Shown here: positions 17,601 through 41,900 of the stretch, in pieces
Numbering within the stretch: position 1 is the stretch's first letter
Layout of the letters: each line of letters opens with the position of its first letter
Assembly (NCBI GenBank): GCA_024362935.1
Contig: JANCRA010000028.1
Location: forward strand, 8,862,476 to 8,926,475
Direction of reading: 5' to 3'
Length of the DNA stretch: 64,000 nt
Source: Setophaga petechia
Lineage: Eukaryota > Chordata > Aves > Passeriformes > Parulidae
Made by a program: the position numbers and the translations under genes
Notes under the pieces: model-generated
What the model was told of the DNA's origin: nothing
Databases searched by the model: none
Seen by the model: only the letters and a program-made list of their open reading frames with translations

Positions 17601-20595
17601 GAGGCCAGATCAGGTTACTCTGAGCTTTTTCCACTTTGGATATGAAAACCTCCAGGATGGAAATTGCAGTTGTGAGTTGTGTGTGATGAGTATTTGTGGC
17701 ACAGTAAATCCAATCTCCCTTTCTTTCTCTCAGCATACCTGGATGTGACCAAACAGAGGGATCTCAGTGGATTCTACAGACATCTTTTAAACCAGCGTGT
17801 GGGGGAAGAGGAGATGCCAAAATGCAGCTTCCGTGAAGCCAGGTAGGATGTGATTCCAACAGGGTTTCAGGTATGAAAACCAGCACTGGCTGTTTGTGAT
17901 TCTCTATTCACTGGAAGATTAGACAGAGCACTAAAACTGTGGTAAGGTAAACTGGTAATTTCATACAGCTGATTAACTGGATTATTTGGTAAATAACTAA
18001 TGATCATCATCAGTGACACATGAAACAAGCAGGACAGGGATGCTGTCTGAAAGGCATCAAGAGGACAGTTATGATTGTAATCCTGCTTGGTATTATTCTA
18101 ACCTACATTTTCTTTGGTTTACATAATACTTAGCAATCTGTATAAGTTACACATTTTGAATCATGAGGAAGACAAGAGGTAAAGTAGTGAGTGTAGCAGT
18201 AAGTCATGGGAAATGAATATGCTATGAATTTCCTGTAAAGAATGTGTCTCTTCACTTTGTACTTACTCCACATTTAGTTGCATGAAAACTAAATTGAGTG
18301 TTGATACAGTGATAAAAGGAAATGAGTCAAATATATGGGAAATCCAGTGGAAGTATTTTGAAATCTGAATATGTGAACATGCCAAAGCAAAGTACTGAGA
18401 TGAGACTGAATTATTTAGGTGTTTAACATGGTAACATTCTGCCCTGTGGATAAATGTGATGAAGGGGATATTTTTTTGTATGCAGCAATTGATAATTTGA
18501 GACAACTAACTCAGGTTAAACCTCGTTTGATAGAGGTTTAAAGCATGGATGTCACTAGTTAAGTGTTTGCTATCACAAATAAAATGCAGCTTTCATCAAG
18601 AGATCTTTTAGATCTGAGATTGTATTGTTAGAAAGTAAATTAAGGAAATTTAGTGGCACATAAAATTAATTCAGGGGAAACAAATTGTCCTGTAGATGGT
18701 GTTTCTAGCAAGGCTTTCAAATAAACTCAGGTGTATATTTCAATTTCATTCTTATTCGTGGTGGTACAGCAGGGTACAGGGAGAAAACAGCTCCATTTTT
18801 AGATCTCAGAAGTGTCCCTAAAGTGAGTCCCACCTTTGAGTTGGATTACTAAGTAAATTACCAAACTCTTCAGTGTAATTTTTAGTTGTTGTTGATAGGC
18901 TGTCCATGCCTTCAAGCATTCAGCAGACACAGAATGTCACTGGTGCTGTGCTGAGTCATGAGAGAGCCCCACAGGCTGTTCCTGGAGCTGTGTCATTAAA
19001 TGGAAGAGACGTGGCTTGTGTGGGTGAACATGGATTTCCTCATCAGCCAGAGGAGAATGACAAAGCATAACCCCCTCAGCATTTTGAGTCAGCATTTTGC
19101 ATGCAAGAATATTTGAGCTGTAAAAAGTTACTAATTTCTGCCTAGCCACAAGTGAGATCTTCAGAAATACTGGATCAGAAAAACATGTTCCTCTCTCCTC
19201 TCTCTGTCCACAAAACACAAAACCTGCTTTTTCTCTGGATAGTTACTTGATGTGAGTAGAGGACCAAACATGTAGGAAAGCCTGTAACTTTCCAGCAGAC
19301 TTACACAGGAACACAAATCAATGTTTTTTCCTTACATGGAGACTGCACATACGTTACCATAGTCATACTCTTTTAGATAAATTCCTCAGCTGACATTCAC
19401 CAGTGAGACAGATATGGAATCCTGGAACCTGAGCCACAGACAGATTTGCTTTCTTAGACTTCTCAGCAGCACCTTTTGCCTAAATCCTGACCAGAAATCA
19501 GTTTGTAGAAAAGTCCAAGATTTCAGGCTTTCTAATGTTGTTATTCTTTTCTAATGTAAAAAATGTAGGATAAAGGAAGAAAAACCTGACACTCAGGATG
19601 AACCCAACGAAAGGAGCAAAAGCCCATCTGAAAGACAAAGAGTGAAGCCTCCCAAGAAAGAAAATGATCCAGATGCTGATACCGACCTAGGAACTGATAG
19701 TAGTGATGATGACAAGAGACACAAGCATAGTAAAGTAAACTTGAAAAAGAAGAAAAGAAGGGAGAACTCTGTAAGCAGTGAAGAGGAGGTGAAACATCAC
19801 AAAAGCCAGAGGCATTCCAGGTCACCAAGCTCATCCAGTGTGGAGGAAGAGCCACGCACCAAAGCCCAAACAAGTCACCAGAGGGGAGAGAGCAGACCAA
19901 GCAAAAAGGGGAGTGATGAACAGTACAGGGAAAAGGATTATGAGAGAAGTAGGACCCACGAAAAGGATCACCAGAGGGAAAGGGAAGAGCGACACAGGCA
20001 TGGGGATCACACTAATAGAGATCACCACAGGAGGAGGGAAGATCAAGATGATAAACAAAGGGGGAAGGAAAGAAAAGAGAGAGAGGGGCATGGCAGAGAA
20101 TGGAGGAGGGCAAAGGAGAGAGAGGAGAAGGGCTCAGAGAAGGAACGAGAGAAAGAAAGAACCAGAAATGACAAAGATAGATATAATGACAGAGAGAAGG
20201 AGAGAGGAGAGAAATACAGAGAAAGGGAAGATCATACAAAGGAGAGGAGAGAGAAATATGGCAGTGAGGAAAAGAAATACAGAGAGAGGAGAGAAGGTAC
20301 TCCTACCTCTTTGGAAAAAGATGGGGAGAGTGATCTGGGAAAAGAGAGAAAGGGAAAAGTCAGAGAGGTGAATGAGAAGGGAAGCTCCAGCTCTGGAATG
20401 TCTGAGCAGAAACGTAAAGCTGGAGAAGAAGGAGAGAAAGATGAGAAGGAACAAGCACAGAAAGCACCTGAGACCCTGAGCAAATTTGCCAAAAGGAGCA
20501 ACGAGGAGACGGTGATGTCAGCACGGGACCGGTACCTGGCCCGGCAGATGGCCCGGGTCAGCAGCAAACCCTACATCGAGAAGGAGGAGGATTGA
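8554..20595 (+). CDS. NSRP1: NSRP1 (CCDC55/NSrp70), nuclear speckle splicing regulatory protein 1, complete
   Basis: Seven coding exons: 8554-8573, 9681-9768, 16114-16170, 16330-16461, 16991-17198, 17734-17842 and 19569-20595. They join to 1641 nt, 546 residues (human about 558). The ATG has A at -3 and G at +4. The product is a nuclear-speckle protein known to bind SR factors such as SRSF1/2 and modulate alternative splicing. Visible parts: the conserved N-terminus with QYGLIMPKK; an acidic DESDEE patch at the end of exon 2; the family core around YEYDSIYDEMQ (exon 4) and RYIHNILKAAEIRKKEQ (exon 5); a strongly helical E/K/R coiled coil over about residues 108-168; SGFYRHLLNQ in exon 6; and a 341-residue last exon rich in R, E, K, D, H and S. 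The closing block, with FAKRSNEETVMSARDRYLAR, is the conserved end of the family. Intron 2 (9769-16113) is unusually long and holds the 10547-11162 LTR. Confidence 0.97.
8987..9082. repeat. 33-bp tandem repeat in NSRP1 intron 1
   Basis: Two near-identical 33-bp units (8987-9019 and 9020-9052, two differences) and a diverged third (9053-9082). Each full unit has GGTAYCCC on one side and GGGGTGTMCC on the other, so it can fold as an imperfect hairpin. It lies just downstream of the CpG island. Confidence 0.85.
10547..11162 (-). mobile_element. Solo LTR of an endogenous retrovirus (ERVL-like by resemblance) in NSRP1 intron 2
   Basis: A 616-bp AT-rich block that starts TGTGAAAAATGC and ends GCATTTTTCACA, a perfect 12-bp terminal inverted repeat with the TG...CA ends of an LTR. 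The bases just outside on both sides read CAGG (10543-10546 and 11163-11166), consistent with a short target-site duplication. No second LTR copy, primer-binding site or clear polypurine tract is seen next to it, so a solo LTR is the simplest reading. The sequence resembles an LTR family that I recall as common in songbird genomes; the minus orientation is tentative. Class assignment needs a repeat-library search. Confidence 0.7.
13815..13940 (+). repeat. Possible old CR1/L3-type LINE remnant
   Basis: The stretch reading ...GGAACCCCTTGCCACAGGAT... followed by a GGATTAG-CAAATTCA-like run resembles the 3' part of ancient CR1-clade LINEs of sauropsids. It is short and diverged, so this is a resemblance only. 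Confidence 0.35.
15318..15365. repeat. Compound microsatellite (AACC)n-(AAAT)n
   Basis: About seven AACC units followed, after CAGCTACAT, by AAAT units, in NSRP1 intron 2. Length is likely to vary between individuals. Confidence 0.9.
17520..17665 (-). mobile_element. CR1 LINE 3'-end fragment
   Basis: The plus strand reads GGACCTCTGAAGGTCACCTG, then ...TGCTCCAAGCA...CAGGTTACTC...GGATATGAAAACCTCCAGGATGGA, the known order of blocks in the antisense of avian CR1 3' ends (the GACCTCTGGAGATCATCTAGTCCAA-type consensus). It is 5'-truncated and diverged. It sits in NSRP1 intron 5, between coding exons 5 and 6, in antisense orientation. Confidence 0.75.
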
Positions 20596-21205
20596 TGGAT
20601 GGCTCTGGGCTGGGCACAACACCTGGGCTGTCAGCCAGGAGGAGAGGCCACTGCTGTGCAGATCCTTGTACACAAAGGGTTATCCTACCTATTTATTCCT
20701 GGCTTTCCTTTGAGAAGTTGTGTGTCCCGTAAGAGAACAACTTTTGGGAGGGATCAGTGGGTCTCTTGACACACACCCTTAGTCTGTCTGTACAGGTGAA
20801 ATGTTAAATGTGGCTGGCTGTCCACCCTGCCCTTCAGTAGTATGTCCTTGGTACATGAAGATTTTGGACAGACCTGGGAGTGTTCAACAGTGTAAGGTGA
20901 GAATGCATCCCCCTGCTTCTTTCAGCAGCCGAAACAGTGAGCTCTGCTGAAACAAAGGTGTTCTCAGCCCTTAGGAGGGCTCATTGCTCACTGCTGCTCT
21001 CAAAAATGGGGAGCAAACCTGTAAAAGTGGGAAAAAGCAAGAAAACCAGCTTGAATAATGATCTAAGAGATTTCTGTATGTAGAGTGGAGTTCTGTAAGA
21101 TACATGCATATTGAGGTATGAATTTTGTATTATGTGTGGGTTTTGGTCTGGGGACCTGATGTACAGAAACAGCTAATAAAGTGTAAGATATACATTGGAT
21201 CAAAT
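20596..21205 (+). other. NSRP1: NSRP1 3'UTR
   Basis: Follows the TGA at 20593-20595. The canonical AATAAA at 21175-21180 is followed by TG/T-rich sequence suited to cleavage near 21200. A second AATAAA at about 21359 could serve a longer form. Confidence 0.65.
21175..21180 (+). terminator. NSRP1: Poly(A) signal AATAAA of NSRP1
   Basis: A perfect hexamer 580 bp downstream of the stop codon with a T/G-rich downstream element. Confidence 0.65.
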
Positions 21206-21899
21206 GTATGGATCTTTTTTCATGTGTAGGTTAATTTACTGCATCTTTTTTACATGGAATAAGGTAAATGAGTTTGTTTTCATGTATTACAGTTGTATCA
21301 ACTTGTTAAGTGATATTTTAATTTGTCATATGAACTCTCTGTTCAAAGAATATTCAAGAATAAAATTATCTTCCAACTAGGTAAGTAGGATGTCTGACAG
21401 TGGTCATAGCTTTTAGAATACATTTTCAACACCTTTTTACTTGTTCCTTTCACTTTTTTTTGTTGCAAGTTTATCACTTTTATGCTAGAGTAAGTTGTAC
21501 TTCTATATTTAGGAAAAAAGGTTTTGAGATTGGTGTTTCCCTAATTATTTGTTCAACAGACTGAGCAATGATACAAAGTGCGAGTAAAATTAAATGCAAA
21601 TGCAGCCACTTTATAAAGACTTGGATTGAGTTTTATATGTCAGCTAATCAAGTAGTTTAGCACATACTCCAGTGTGGAGCAGTTTGGTTTTGCTCTTCTG
21701 TGTAAACAACTGTAATGAGCTTTGGTTCTTCTGTTGGAATGCACTGGAAGTGTTTAGCAGTGGGCCAGGGGTCAAACACTGAGGGAAATCCTCTGCTTTT
21801 CATCAGAGGCCTTGCTGGACTCGATATTCTGCTGTTACTTAGAATTGAGATTTTTATCTTTGCTCTTCCCAGAAGAGAGAGGCACAAGAGACGTCTGCA

Positions 21900-24816
21900 G
21901 ATGGTTTATGAATATTAAATTTATTACAGTAACAGTTTACAGTACAAGGCACATACTGATGACTTACAATCAGCTTGCAACACTTGTAACTAAACAGCTG
22001 CATAAATTAATACGGGTGCATCATGTACAAGTTGGAGGGAATACTTAGTTCTGTACAGCTAAAACTCCAGTTTAATTCTCTTTAAAAGGCAAAGATGGTC
22101 CTAATTCACCAGTTTCATGACTTCCTTTTCACTGTTCAGAACAGAGGGTAGGATATACTTGTGCTAGATGGGTGGAAAGTGAGCTGAAGAGAAGGAATTT
22201 TTTTGCCTCAAAACAATTTGTAACTGCAGTGCAGTTCATTTGGTATCAATATAAGCAGTTTTTGTACAAAACCAGTGTTTAAGGTATGGCTGCTTGCTGA
22301 GCTACCTGACGAATATGGGTTGCTTTACATGTTTTCAGATGAGTATGTTTAAAAAAAAGAATTGTATAAAGAAATCAATTTCTCAATATTTCAACCACTC
22401 AGCTAAATAGAAATACTAAAAAATGAACTTACCATAATAAGATATTTGAACCAGTACACCGTGTAACAAAAAAGTAATGAGGACTAAACTGCCTTTCAAG
22501 TTCAGCATTTATAGAATGAAAACATGGATGTATTTTATCTTTGTATTATTCAGGAAGAGAAAAGCCTTTTTAATCTACATTGCTTTTTGTATCTTCAAAC
22601 AGTTCTGAGAGTTTTCATCCTCTCTCAGTATCTCAGGACTCAGAGCACATTGGTCTCACATTTCAGCTGTTGCAGGGCTTGTGTTTCTGTCAGGGCTTCC
22701 TGGCTGACTTAATTCACTGGAAAATGTGATATTTCTTTGGAAATCTCTCTGAAATCTCCCAGCGAGCCAATGTCTATCCTATGTCTTAAAAATTACAATT
22801 TTTTTTGTTAACTGAACCCCTGTCTGAAGATGAAAGAAGCGGGGTGGGGTTTTCTCCTTTATTTCCCACACTTTGCTGTTGGATATGTGCAAATACCTCA
22901 TTTATCTTACACTGACATTTCATGTGTTTTTTTTTTAGTTAATGAACTCAGAAAATTTAGCTTTTGGAAGTGGGTTTCAAATACACTTGAGGCATAAGCT
23001 ACAAAACTTTCACATGAGTAACTGTCCAGGGAGACAGATTTATTGTGTTTTTCTAGTGGCAATTAAGGAACATATTCCCTTTTTTAAAATAATTCAGGAG
23101 TCTAGTTCTGAAAGAGCAGTCCTTGTCCCTCTTCAGTTATTTCCTCATTGGAAGTTGGGATTGTGACTTAGATGAACTCAAAACTCATTATCCAAAGTGG
23201 AAGAGGAGGTGGAAGAGGCCTTTCTCCAGGTACACAGAGGGGGAAAACTTTGGCAGAGGTGATGGAAATGTTTTCAGAAGGCAAACACAGCATCCCTGCT
23301 TCCCTCTCGCCTGGCAAGTGCTGCATACCCAGGTCAGCTCCCACAGGTTCCTTAATGCCCCTGCTCTGCCTGCACAGGGAACCTTGGCAACTTTACCAAA
23401 GGGGTACAAAAGAGACTTTTAGCCTCTATTTTATTTTACTTTCATCATCATCATCATCTGTGTGCCAGTGTAAAAATACAATGCAAGTTTGTACAGGAAT
23501 GATGCCTTCCTGGGTTTGCACTCCCACTGCAGCAGAACTCGTGTCCTGCAGGGGCCAGGGCAGCTGCATTTGGGGAGCACCTGTGTGCCTGTCATGGAAA
23601 GAGCTTTGTATGGACATGGGGGTTAATTTATGTGTCAGTGCCTTGAAATTTAATATAAATGTTCTGATGAGAATCAATCCTGCTGAACTCTACTCAGCTT
23701 CCTGCTAAGAAAAAAAAAATACTCCTCTCTTTTTCTTCTTCAGCTTGAAAACCCAATGCAGTGACATCAGAATATGAGCTACTAAACCTTCAGAGTAGGT
23801 TTGGATAGTTGTAAATGTACTTTTGTCAGCCAGCCAAAAGGATTATTCTAAATGTTACTTCTGTACTAGGAAAGAGGAGGAAAACCCCACAGGCTGGCTC
23901 CAGCAAATTTTAGGTGTGAAATTAACTGTAAAAAAAAAAAAGGGAAGTGAAGTAGAGAAAGAGATCTTTAAGATTGCACTTTTTGGCATCAGAACTCAAA
24001 AAGATTCATTGTTGGTCTTTAGTTTCTGTAGCTCTGCCAGGACAATGATTGGTTATGGAAACAGTACAGTAAATGTTGGCAGCTTAAGTGGCTTGTCAAG
24101 TAACTCATGATGAGTTTTTGTGGAGTGATTGGGTCTAAAGGAAAGTGAAGCCTCAAACATCACAAAAAATTATTTTTGTAATTTCTTTTTGATGCAAGAA
24201 ACAGTAGAAATTGTTACCACCTACAAACCAGAGGAAATGAACATGAGGCTGGGGCTGTGTGTGCTGATGTGTGCAGAGCTGTGCTGCTCAGCATTTTTCC
24301 TCTCCCTCTGTCTACTCCACCACAAACCTAGGGAACTTGCTATTTTTGTTTTCCTAGTGTACAAACCCCTGCGTTACTCGAGTAATGTATGGCTATCAGA
24401 AATATTTGTGCATTTTCCCACGTAGTTGAAGCAAGTAGAGAACCTCAGAAGCGAATACGACATTGCCCGGTACGAACGATCACAGGAGGGAGGAGCTACA
24501 GGAGCACTGCCACACACTGGGGTCTGCACCCGATCCTGCCGTGCCTTGCTCGTCCTGGAGGGGCTGCTGCAGGCGCTCGGTGCCGCTCCCGGAGCAGGGA
24601 TGTTCCCTCGTGTTCCTCAGTGAGTGCTCAGTTCAGTAGATGTCCTTGAATTGCTTGGATAAATGTGCTGGAGGCATCACCTTTCCCGATGGTGCCAGTG
24701 GTGCAGCCTCCCTGGAAAACTCTGTTTGCTGTCTCAGCTGGAATGGAGGTTCTGTGGGGGGAGAGGGGGGAATGTGGCGTTTTGTGCTCCTCTTCCTCCC
24801 CCAGAACCAGGGCAGC
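21900..24816 (-). other. SLC6A4: Probable SLC6A4 3'UTR and NSRP1-SLC6A4 convergent intergenic DNA
   Basis: AT-rich, gene-free DNA downstream of the SLC6A4 stop. On the minus strand, AATAAA occurs at 21920-21925 (TTTATT on the plus strand), which would give a 3'UTR of about 2.9 kb; other minus-strand AATAAA hexamers (for example 22858-22863) could give shorter forms. A (TCA)n run lies at about 23447-23461. The extent is inferred. Confidence 0.4.
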
Positions 24817-35912
<11,096 letters not shown>

Positions 35913-38900
35913 TTTTGCTGAGATTTGTTCTGGTCACTTGCAGACAGGCAGCACCACAGGGTCCCTTTGGGGTTTGTCTTCCCACACCTTTATTCCCAGT
36001 ACTTTTAGAATTCCTCTTCCATGCTTAAATCCATCAGACTGAAGGTACAAGCACCATCTAAGAAATGAGAAAGAGTTGAAAATCCATTACAAGCTTTCCT
36101 GGTGCTGGTAATTTTCAAATTACAGCCAGCAGATTCTGTGATTGAAATACAGAGGTAATTAACCACCACAGCATGCAGTGTGGATCACAGAGCAGATAAT
36201 CTGGGATTTTGTCCAGAAAAAGGCAGGAAGAAATCATCTTCTTTGACAGCAGAACCTGGTGTACCTGGATCACACCCTCTCAGGAGGATCTGCTGGACTT
36301 TGTGCATTGCTGGACACCTCACACCCAGTCACAGTCCTGCTGTCTTCTGGTATCACCTTCTCCTCTGAACACTGCTGGACTCCCAGTTTGCAAACTGAGG
36401 GCAGAGCTTAGTGGGACTTTTATTGTCATTTTCCTAAGTTCATCCTGCAACTCATCCACTCATCATGTGGCAATTTCTAGATTCACCCGGTATGAAGGGA
36501 AAAGAATTCATTAAACAAATATGAGATAACTATGGATATAAAAATTACATTTCACAACCACCTTTCTTGAGAAATCCCAGTGTCTGCTTTGTTTAGCAGC
36601 AGATGTGGAAGGCTTAAATGAAACTTCAGAAAAGTATTTAAATCTCAATGGTTTTGCATCAAACTAACTTTTGAGGCTCAGTCAACACCAATAAGAAAAA
36701 AAAAGAAGTCATAAACTTCAATTTGATTCTTCTCATTAAGAACTAACCTGTGAGTCTAAAGGACAAAACTTGTCCCCAGTTTTATCTGACTCCCTGGGCA
36801 AATAAAGCATCTTTCATTCAATTTAGATCTGGTCCCAGCCCTGGGAAAGGTGGTGGGTGCTGCTCCTGTGCTCCTGCCCACTGCCAGCAAAAAACCCCAG
36901 CACTGGGAGGATCCCTGGCTTCTCTGCCCTCTTCTGGTGTGCTAAAAACAGAATCCAGGGGAAATAAACCATCCTGAAATAAAGTATAACACAATTAACT
37001 TCTCCTGCAGAACAAAGATAGCAGGGAAGGAGTTGTGATTCTGGGAGCAGGTCACGTTTTGTTTTCTGTGATTTGTTCAGGTAAACACCCAGCTGCCTTT
37101 ACCCAAGAAAACCTTGGAACAGGAGCTGATCCCCTGTGCTGTAAATTCCCCAGGGCAGTAACCCTGCTTTATTGCTAGCAAAGAGTCACACAAGCTACAC
37201 CATGCCAAGATTAAATGATTACATCTAATTTTTCCCTTCCAAAACATTTTATCATGGTAGTAAATGTCATTGTCACATCCTAGCAGAAAAATAAGCATTA
37301 TTTCACTTATAACTAACTGCAGGAAAAAACTACAGCAGAGAAGGGATATCTCTTGCTTATTTCTAGAATTTGCTGATTATCAGAGCTATGAAAACTCAAG
37401 TTTTCCCCAGCTTTCCATCTTTTGCAAAGGCAGTTTGTTAAACCTTTTCTAAACATTTCTCAGTGCAAACAGAAAGAGAAGGAAAGTTATTGAGCTGCAG
37501 AGCAAACAGGAGGATGCTTTTGAGATAAAATTCACTTGAAAATATTGCTTATAACTTTCAGAAATATTTAGTTCTTCAGGTTTACATTCTGTCTCTACCC
37601 AAATAGTCTTGGTTTTGTCATACAGCAAGCAGTGCATCATTAATGTGAATTCTTACAAGAGCAAGTCCTTTGCTGCTGTTAATTAACCATCCACAAAGAC
37701 TGAAACATCTTCAAATTCCAGAGAAAAACACCAGGGCAAAGACAGGAGGTTCTCTTTTACCTGCAGGTCCATAAAACCTGAATGCCTTTGGAGTCCAAAA
37801 CCTTCCAAATGTCCCAAAAGAGGTTCTGGAGATGGAACCAGCCCTGGTGGCCACACAGAAATCCAGGGGAGGGCCACAGCCAATCCTCCCCTTGTACAGA
37901 GCATGGTAAATACCAGGTGGGAATATGGAAAAGTAACCTGAGCCCTTCTGGACTTTACACCTCTCACCCATAAATGGGAACACAGTAAAGCATGTTGATT
38001 TAACTGCATTATCTCGTGGGACTGATTTTTCCATATCTGAGGCTTAAACCCTCACTGTGTTTGTAAAATTCTTTATTTCTGCACATTTTTAGTGCTTTCT
38101 TTACTAAGGAGAGGTCAAGGAGTGTATTGTTGATATCCAAGATTTGTGACAACCAGGATTGTTGTCCATCCAAACCTAAACTCCTTCTGTTCTTCTGCAC
38201 ACCACAGGGGGGGAAAAATCACATTATTTGAAATACTTTGGTTGAATTGTCAGTAGTTTGAACCTCAAATATGCAAAATTACATGTGAATTTTCAGGGGC
38301 TCCAGCTGAAATTAGAACTATTTCTTTTTGAGAAAGGAATTACAGCTTGTCAGCTGTCCTGGGAAATCTCTGCAGTGGAATTCACAGGGGCATAGTTGGC
38401 ACATGCAAGCAGAACAGTTTCAGATTATTTCATTACACCATAAAAATTGTGGGAGAATGTACATTTTTCTTTGCTTTGTTAAAAATCAAGGAAAAAAAAT
38501 TGAAGGCACTGTGATCACTACAAAGAGCAAAGAGTGTCAACAGCTGCAGAGAGAGCTCTTGGGGTGGGAAATATGCTCGGACACCAGGGAAGATATCCAG
38601 GGGAAAATGACCCCAAAAGTGAAGGATTTTGCCCACCTCAGCCTCCACCACTTCTCTGCACAGATCCCAATTCAGGTCATGAATGATGACAGCAGTGATT
38701 TTAGAAATAAGTTTATTACCTGTTTTCAATCCGTGCTGTCACAAAGGTTGCTGTTACATAACTGCACCTTGGCTCCTTATCAGCCCTAATTAGCAGCAGG
38801 AGAAAAGAGATAAAAAAGGGAAGAAGACAGGGCTGTGTGCTTTCGTTTCCCTTTGATCTGTGCTTGGCAGACTTGGTGACTTTGCTCCTCGGGCAGGCCC

Positions 38901-41900
38901 TGGTGCCCTGAGCTGGGGCAGCTCCCTGCAGGAGCACATGGCAGGTGCCAGCCCTGGGAATGTCACCCTCCCTGAGCAAAGAGTGACTAAAGAGGAGTGA
39001 CCCTGCAGTCCTGCACAGCTCTCCCAGCTTTGTTGGAAACATTTGGATCATAACTGAAGGCACGTGTTGCTGCAGCCACCAACGCAGTTCACTTCAGTCA
39101 GACATTAATTAAATTATATTTATTTATCTCCCACACGGAGATGAGCTTCAACACTACAGAAGTAAAATCCCTGCATATTCCTTGATGGACAAATCCGGCT
39201 CTTCAGCCTGTACCAGGGCAATCCTCGAGGAGCATCCCTGGCCTGGAGCCCGTTTCAGGTTTTAAGTGTTGGAGCATCTCCTGTTTATTTCTGGAGGCTC
39301 GCAGTGACCTCTCCTGGCAGTGCGGGAATCCCTCCCTTTCATGCTCTGCCACAGAGTAAACAATCTTCCCAGCACCACTACAACGGGATCTTCCTGCTCT
39401 CGGCTCTTTTTAAAGGAGGAATTGGCTTTTCCTGTGTCTGGGAGAGCAAAGCGATGGGGCTGAGGTGCAGCAAAGAGCAGAATCAGCAAGGGAGGCAAAT
39501 CCGGAGTCACCAGGAATTGCAATTTGAGGTGGGGCTGCAGAGCCTTCACCCACCCCCTGTGCCTCCCATTTTAACCCTCACAGCTGCAAAATTTATAGGT
39601 TTCTACAAATATCACTTCACACCAATGATGTTCTTATTTCATGTGCCAATTCCATGGACTGGGGAAGCAGCACTCGCTGGGCTAAAGGAAAACTGTGATC
39701 CCACTTTCCCTCCCCTGCTCCTCCCTCCAGCCCTTCACATGCAGGCACTTGCAGGGAATTGAAGCTTTGAACCTCAAGAAGAGTCAGCCCAGGGTGTTGG
39801 CAAACAGAATCAAACCCTGGGATGGTTCCTGTTAACCTGACCCAAATCTCACATTTCTCACAAAGAATTTGAGATGGTTGAAGTTACAGCTGCCTGACTC
39901 ACCTGACACCTTGCAGCTCACCCAGGCAGTTGTGCAGAAATGGAAACAGTCCAAGGACATTACTTTAATCTCAAATATCAAGCAAGAAGTTTGTATGACA
40001 AGATAGAATCACTCACCCCAGGCAGGAGAGGGCTGTGCTGTTTGCCTGGACCTGTTCTCACCTCTGAGCCACAAATGAGCCACAGAGGTTTCATGATTTT
40101 CCTCTGAGTTTGCACAGGTCAGGAGCAACCCTTAAATCAAAGTATCACAGAATAGATATCCCCATACTGTGAGGATTTGTTAAAAATTTTAAATTTCAGC
40201 CAATTAAATTGCATTGCTCTCAATTATGGTGAATTTTGCCTGCTGTGTGTCATACACAAGTCATATTTAGGTTGGTAATGCTAAAAAGAATTTGGTGCCT
40301 TTTGATGTTGAATGTGTTCACTTTTACTGATTTCCTTTAAAAATGAGTACCCAGAATGTCCTTTCCTGTTAGCTCATTAGCAAGTGTGCCAGTCTGTATT
40401 TCAGATTTCAAAACCTGATAATCAAAACTGCTTGGGAGCCACAGAATTGGGGCATTAGGTTGTAAAGCAGATCTAAGCTGACATCTAGACCATCCCTCCA
40501 CAACTGAAAATTGATTTATTCAGGGGATTTTTTTTAGAAATTCTTTTTTAGTTGAAGAGAATCAAAATAAAGAGTGATCAAACCCCACTGAAAATAATGG
40601 TCCTGTGAATTGTAAGAGGTTTGATCCCAGTGCCAATGATTTCAAATGTTACAAAAACTGTGTACTGAGGCACAGCACTGTGACCTGGGAGTGTTTCAAG
40701 AGGAATTTTTGAGCATGCAGGTGACAAAATGGACAAAATATTCTTTGTGTGGATATTTGCAGGGCTCCAAGGGCTCCCTCAAGTTCCTACTAAAGCAGAG
40801 TGAGCTCAGCAAGTCCTGCTGGTGAGACAATGGCCTGAAAGCCCTCAAAGGCTGCTTCCCAAAGAGGGGCACCAGGAGAGGTTAACTCCTGTATTCCCAG
40901 ATAAGGCTGAGCATGGGTGGGATGGGAAAAGGGCTCCTCTGAAAGCAGCACCTTGGGGGAAATATAAACCTGCACTGGGAGTTTTACATCACAATCCTGT
41001 CCCTGTCTCAGTCTGAAATTAAAAACTCATCAGGAAAGAGAAATTTTTACCTTTACAGTTGTGTAGAGAAGACAGGCACTGTGCTGTAGTGGGAATGCTG
41101 CCAGACTGGTGTCACTCATTTAAAGAACAGGGAGGAGGGGAAATGCATTTTTTTGGCTTGAGAGTGTCTGTGTGTAGTGCAAGGAAACAGATAAGCTTGG
41201 AGGGGATGATATTGCTTTTGTATTCTTCCTCCAGTTATTTATATAAACTTGGAGGAAGGGTCATAACACAGCAAGCTAAATACTAAATAAATGGAGCACC
41301 ATCTCTTGGTAACAGATGATGTTTCTCTGAAGGGGATTTGTTAATGGCTATCTCCAAATTACAGCCCTGAATTCAGGCTCCAAGTTCTGCTCAAGTTCTG
41401 TATGAAAGATTTATCCCACAGGCAGGGCTCATTGTGTTCTATCAGTTCTGTAAAATACAGAGCTGCAAACACACAGGCTGGGAAAGGAGTTCAAACATGA
41501 ACATCAGGAAGGAGATCCAGACACAGAATTAATATTTCTTTAGGCTTTTACTAATGAAAACTCAACAGTTTATATTTCCATGGAGGAAAGCAGGAGAGAA
41601 CTTAAACACACTGCACGTTTCCATGTGTGGGAATAATTTTGTGTTGTTATTAAATTCTGGTTTCGGAGTACTTTTTCCTAATTTAACCATCTGAAATTCA
41701 TCACACCCTGTCCAATTAGAAATTGGTCACAACAGTCACTTGCTGTATGAGAGGTTTACAAAGTATTCTCCAAGAAAATTATGGTTAATTCACCATCAGA
41801 ATCACCAGAAGATGCAGCCCAAGTGTTTGAGCCTTTCCCTGGTAAATGTCTGACAACCCACATTAAAAAAATGCCACAACATTTTCAAGAATCCAAATCC

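Noticed and set aside
19541..20567. Several long minus-strand open frames antisense to NSRP1 exon 7
   Set aside because: The exon is almost pure A/G-rich codons (K, R, E), so its complement has few stops; the products are Ser/Phe/Leu-rich strings with no family resemblance.
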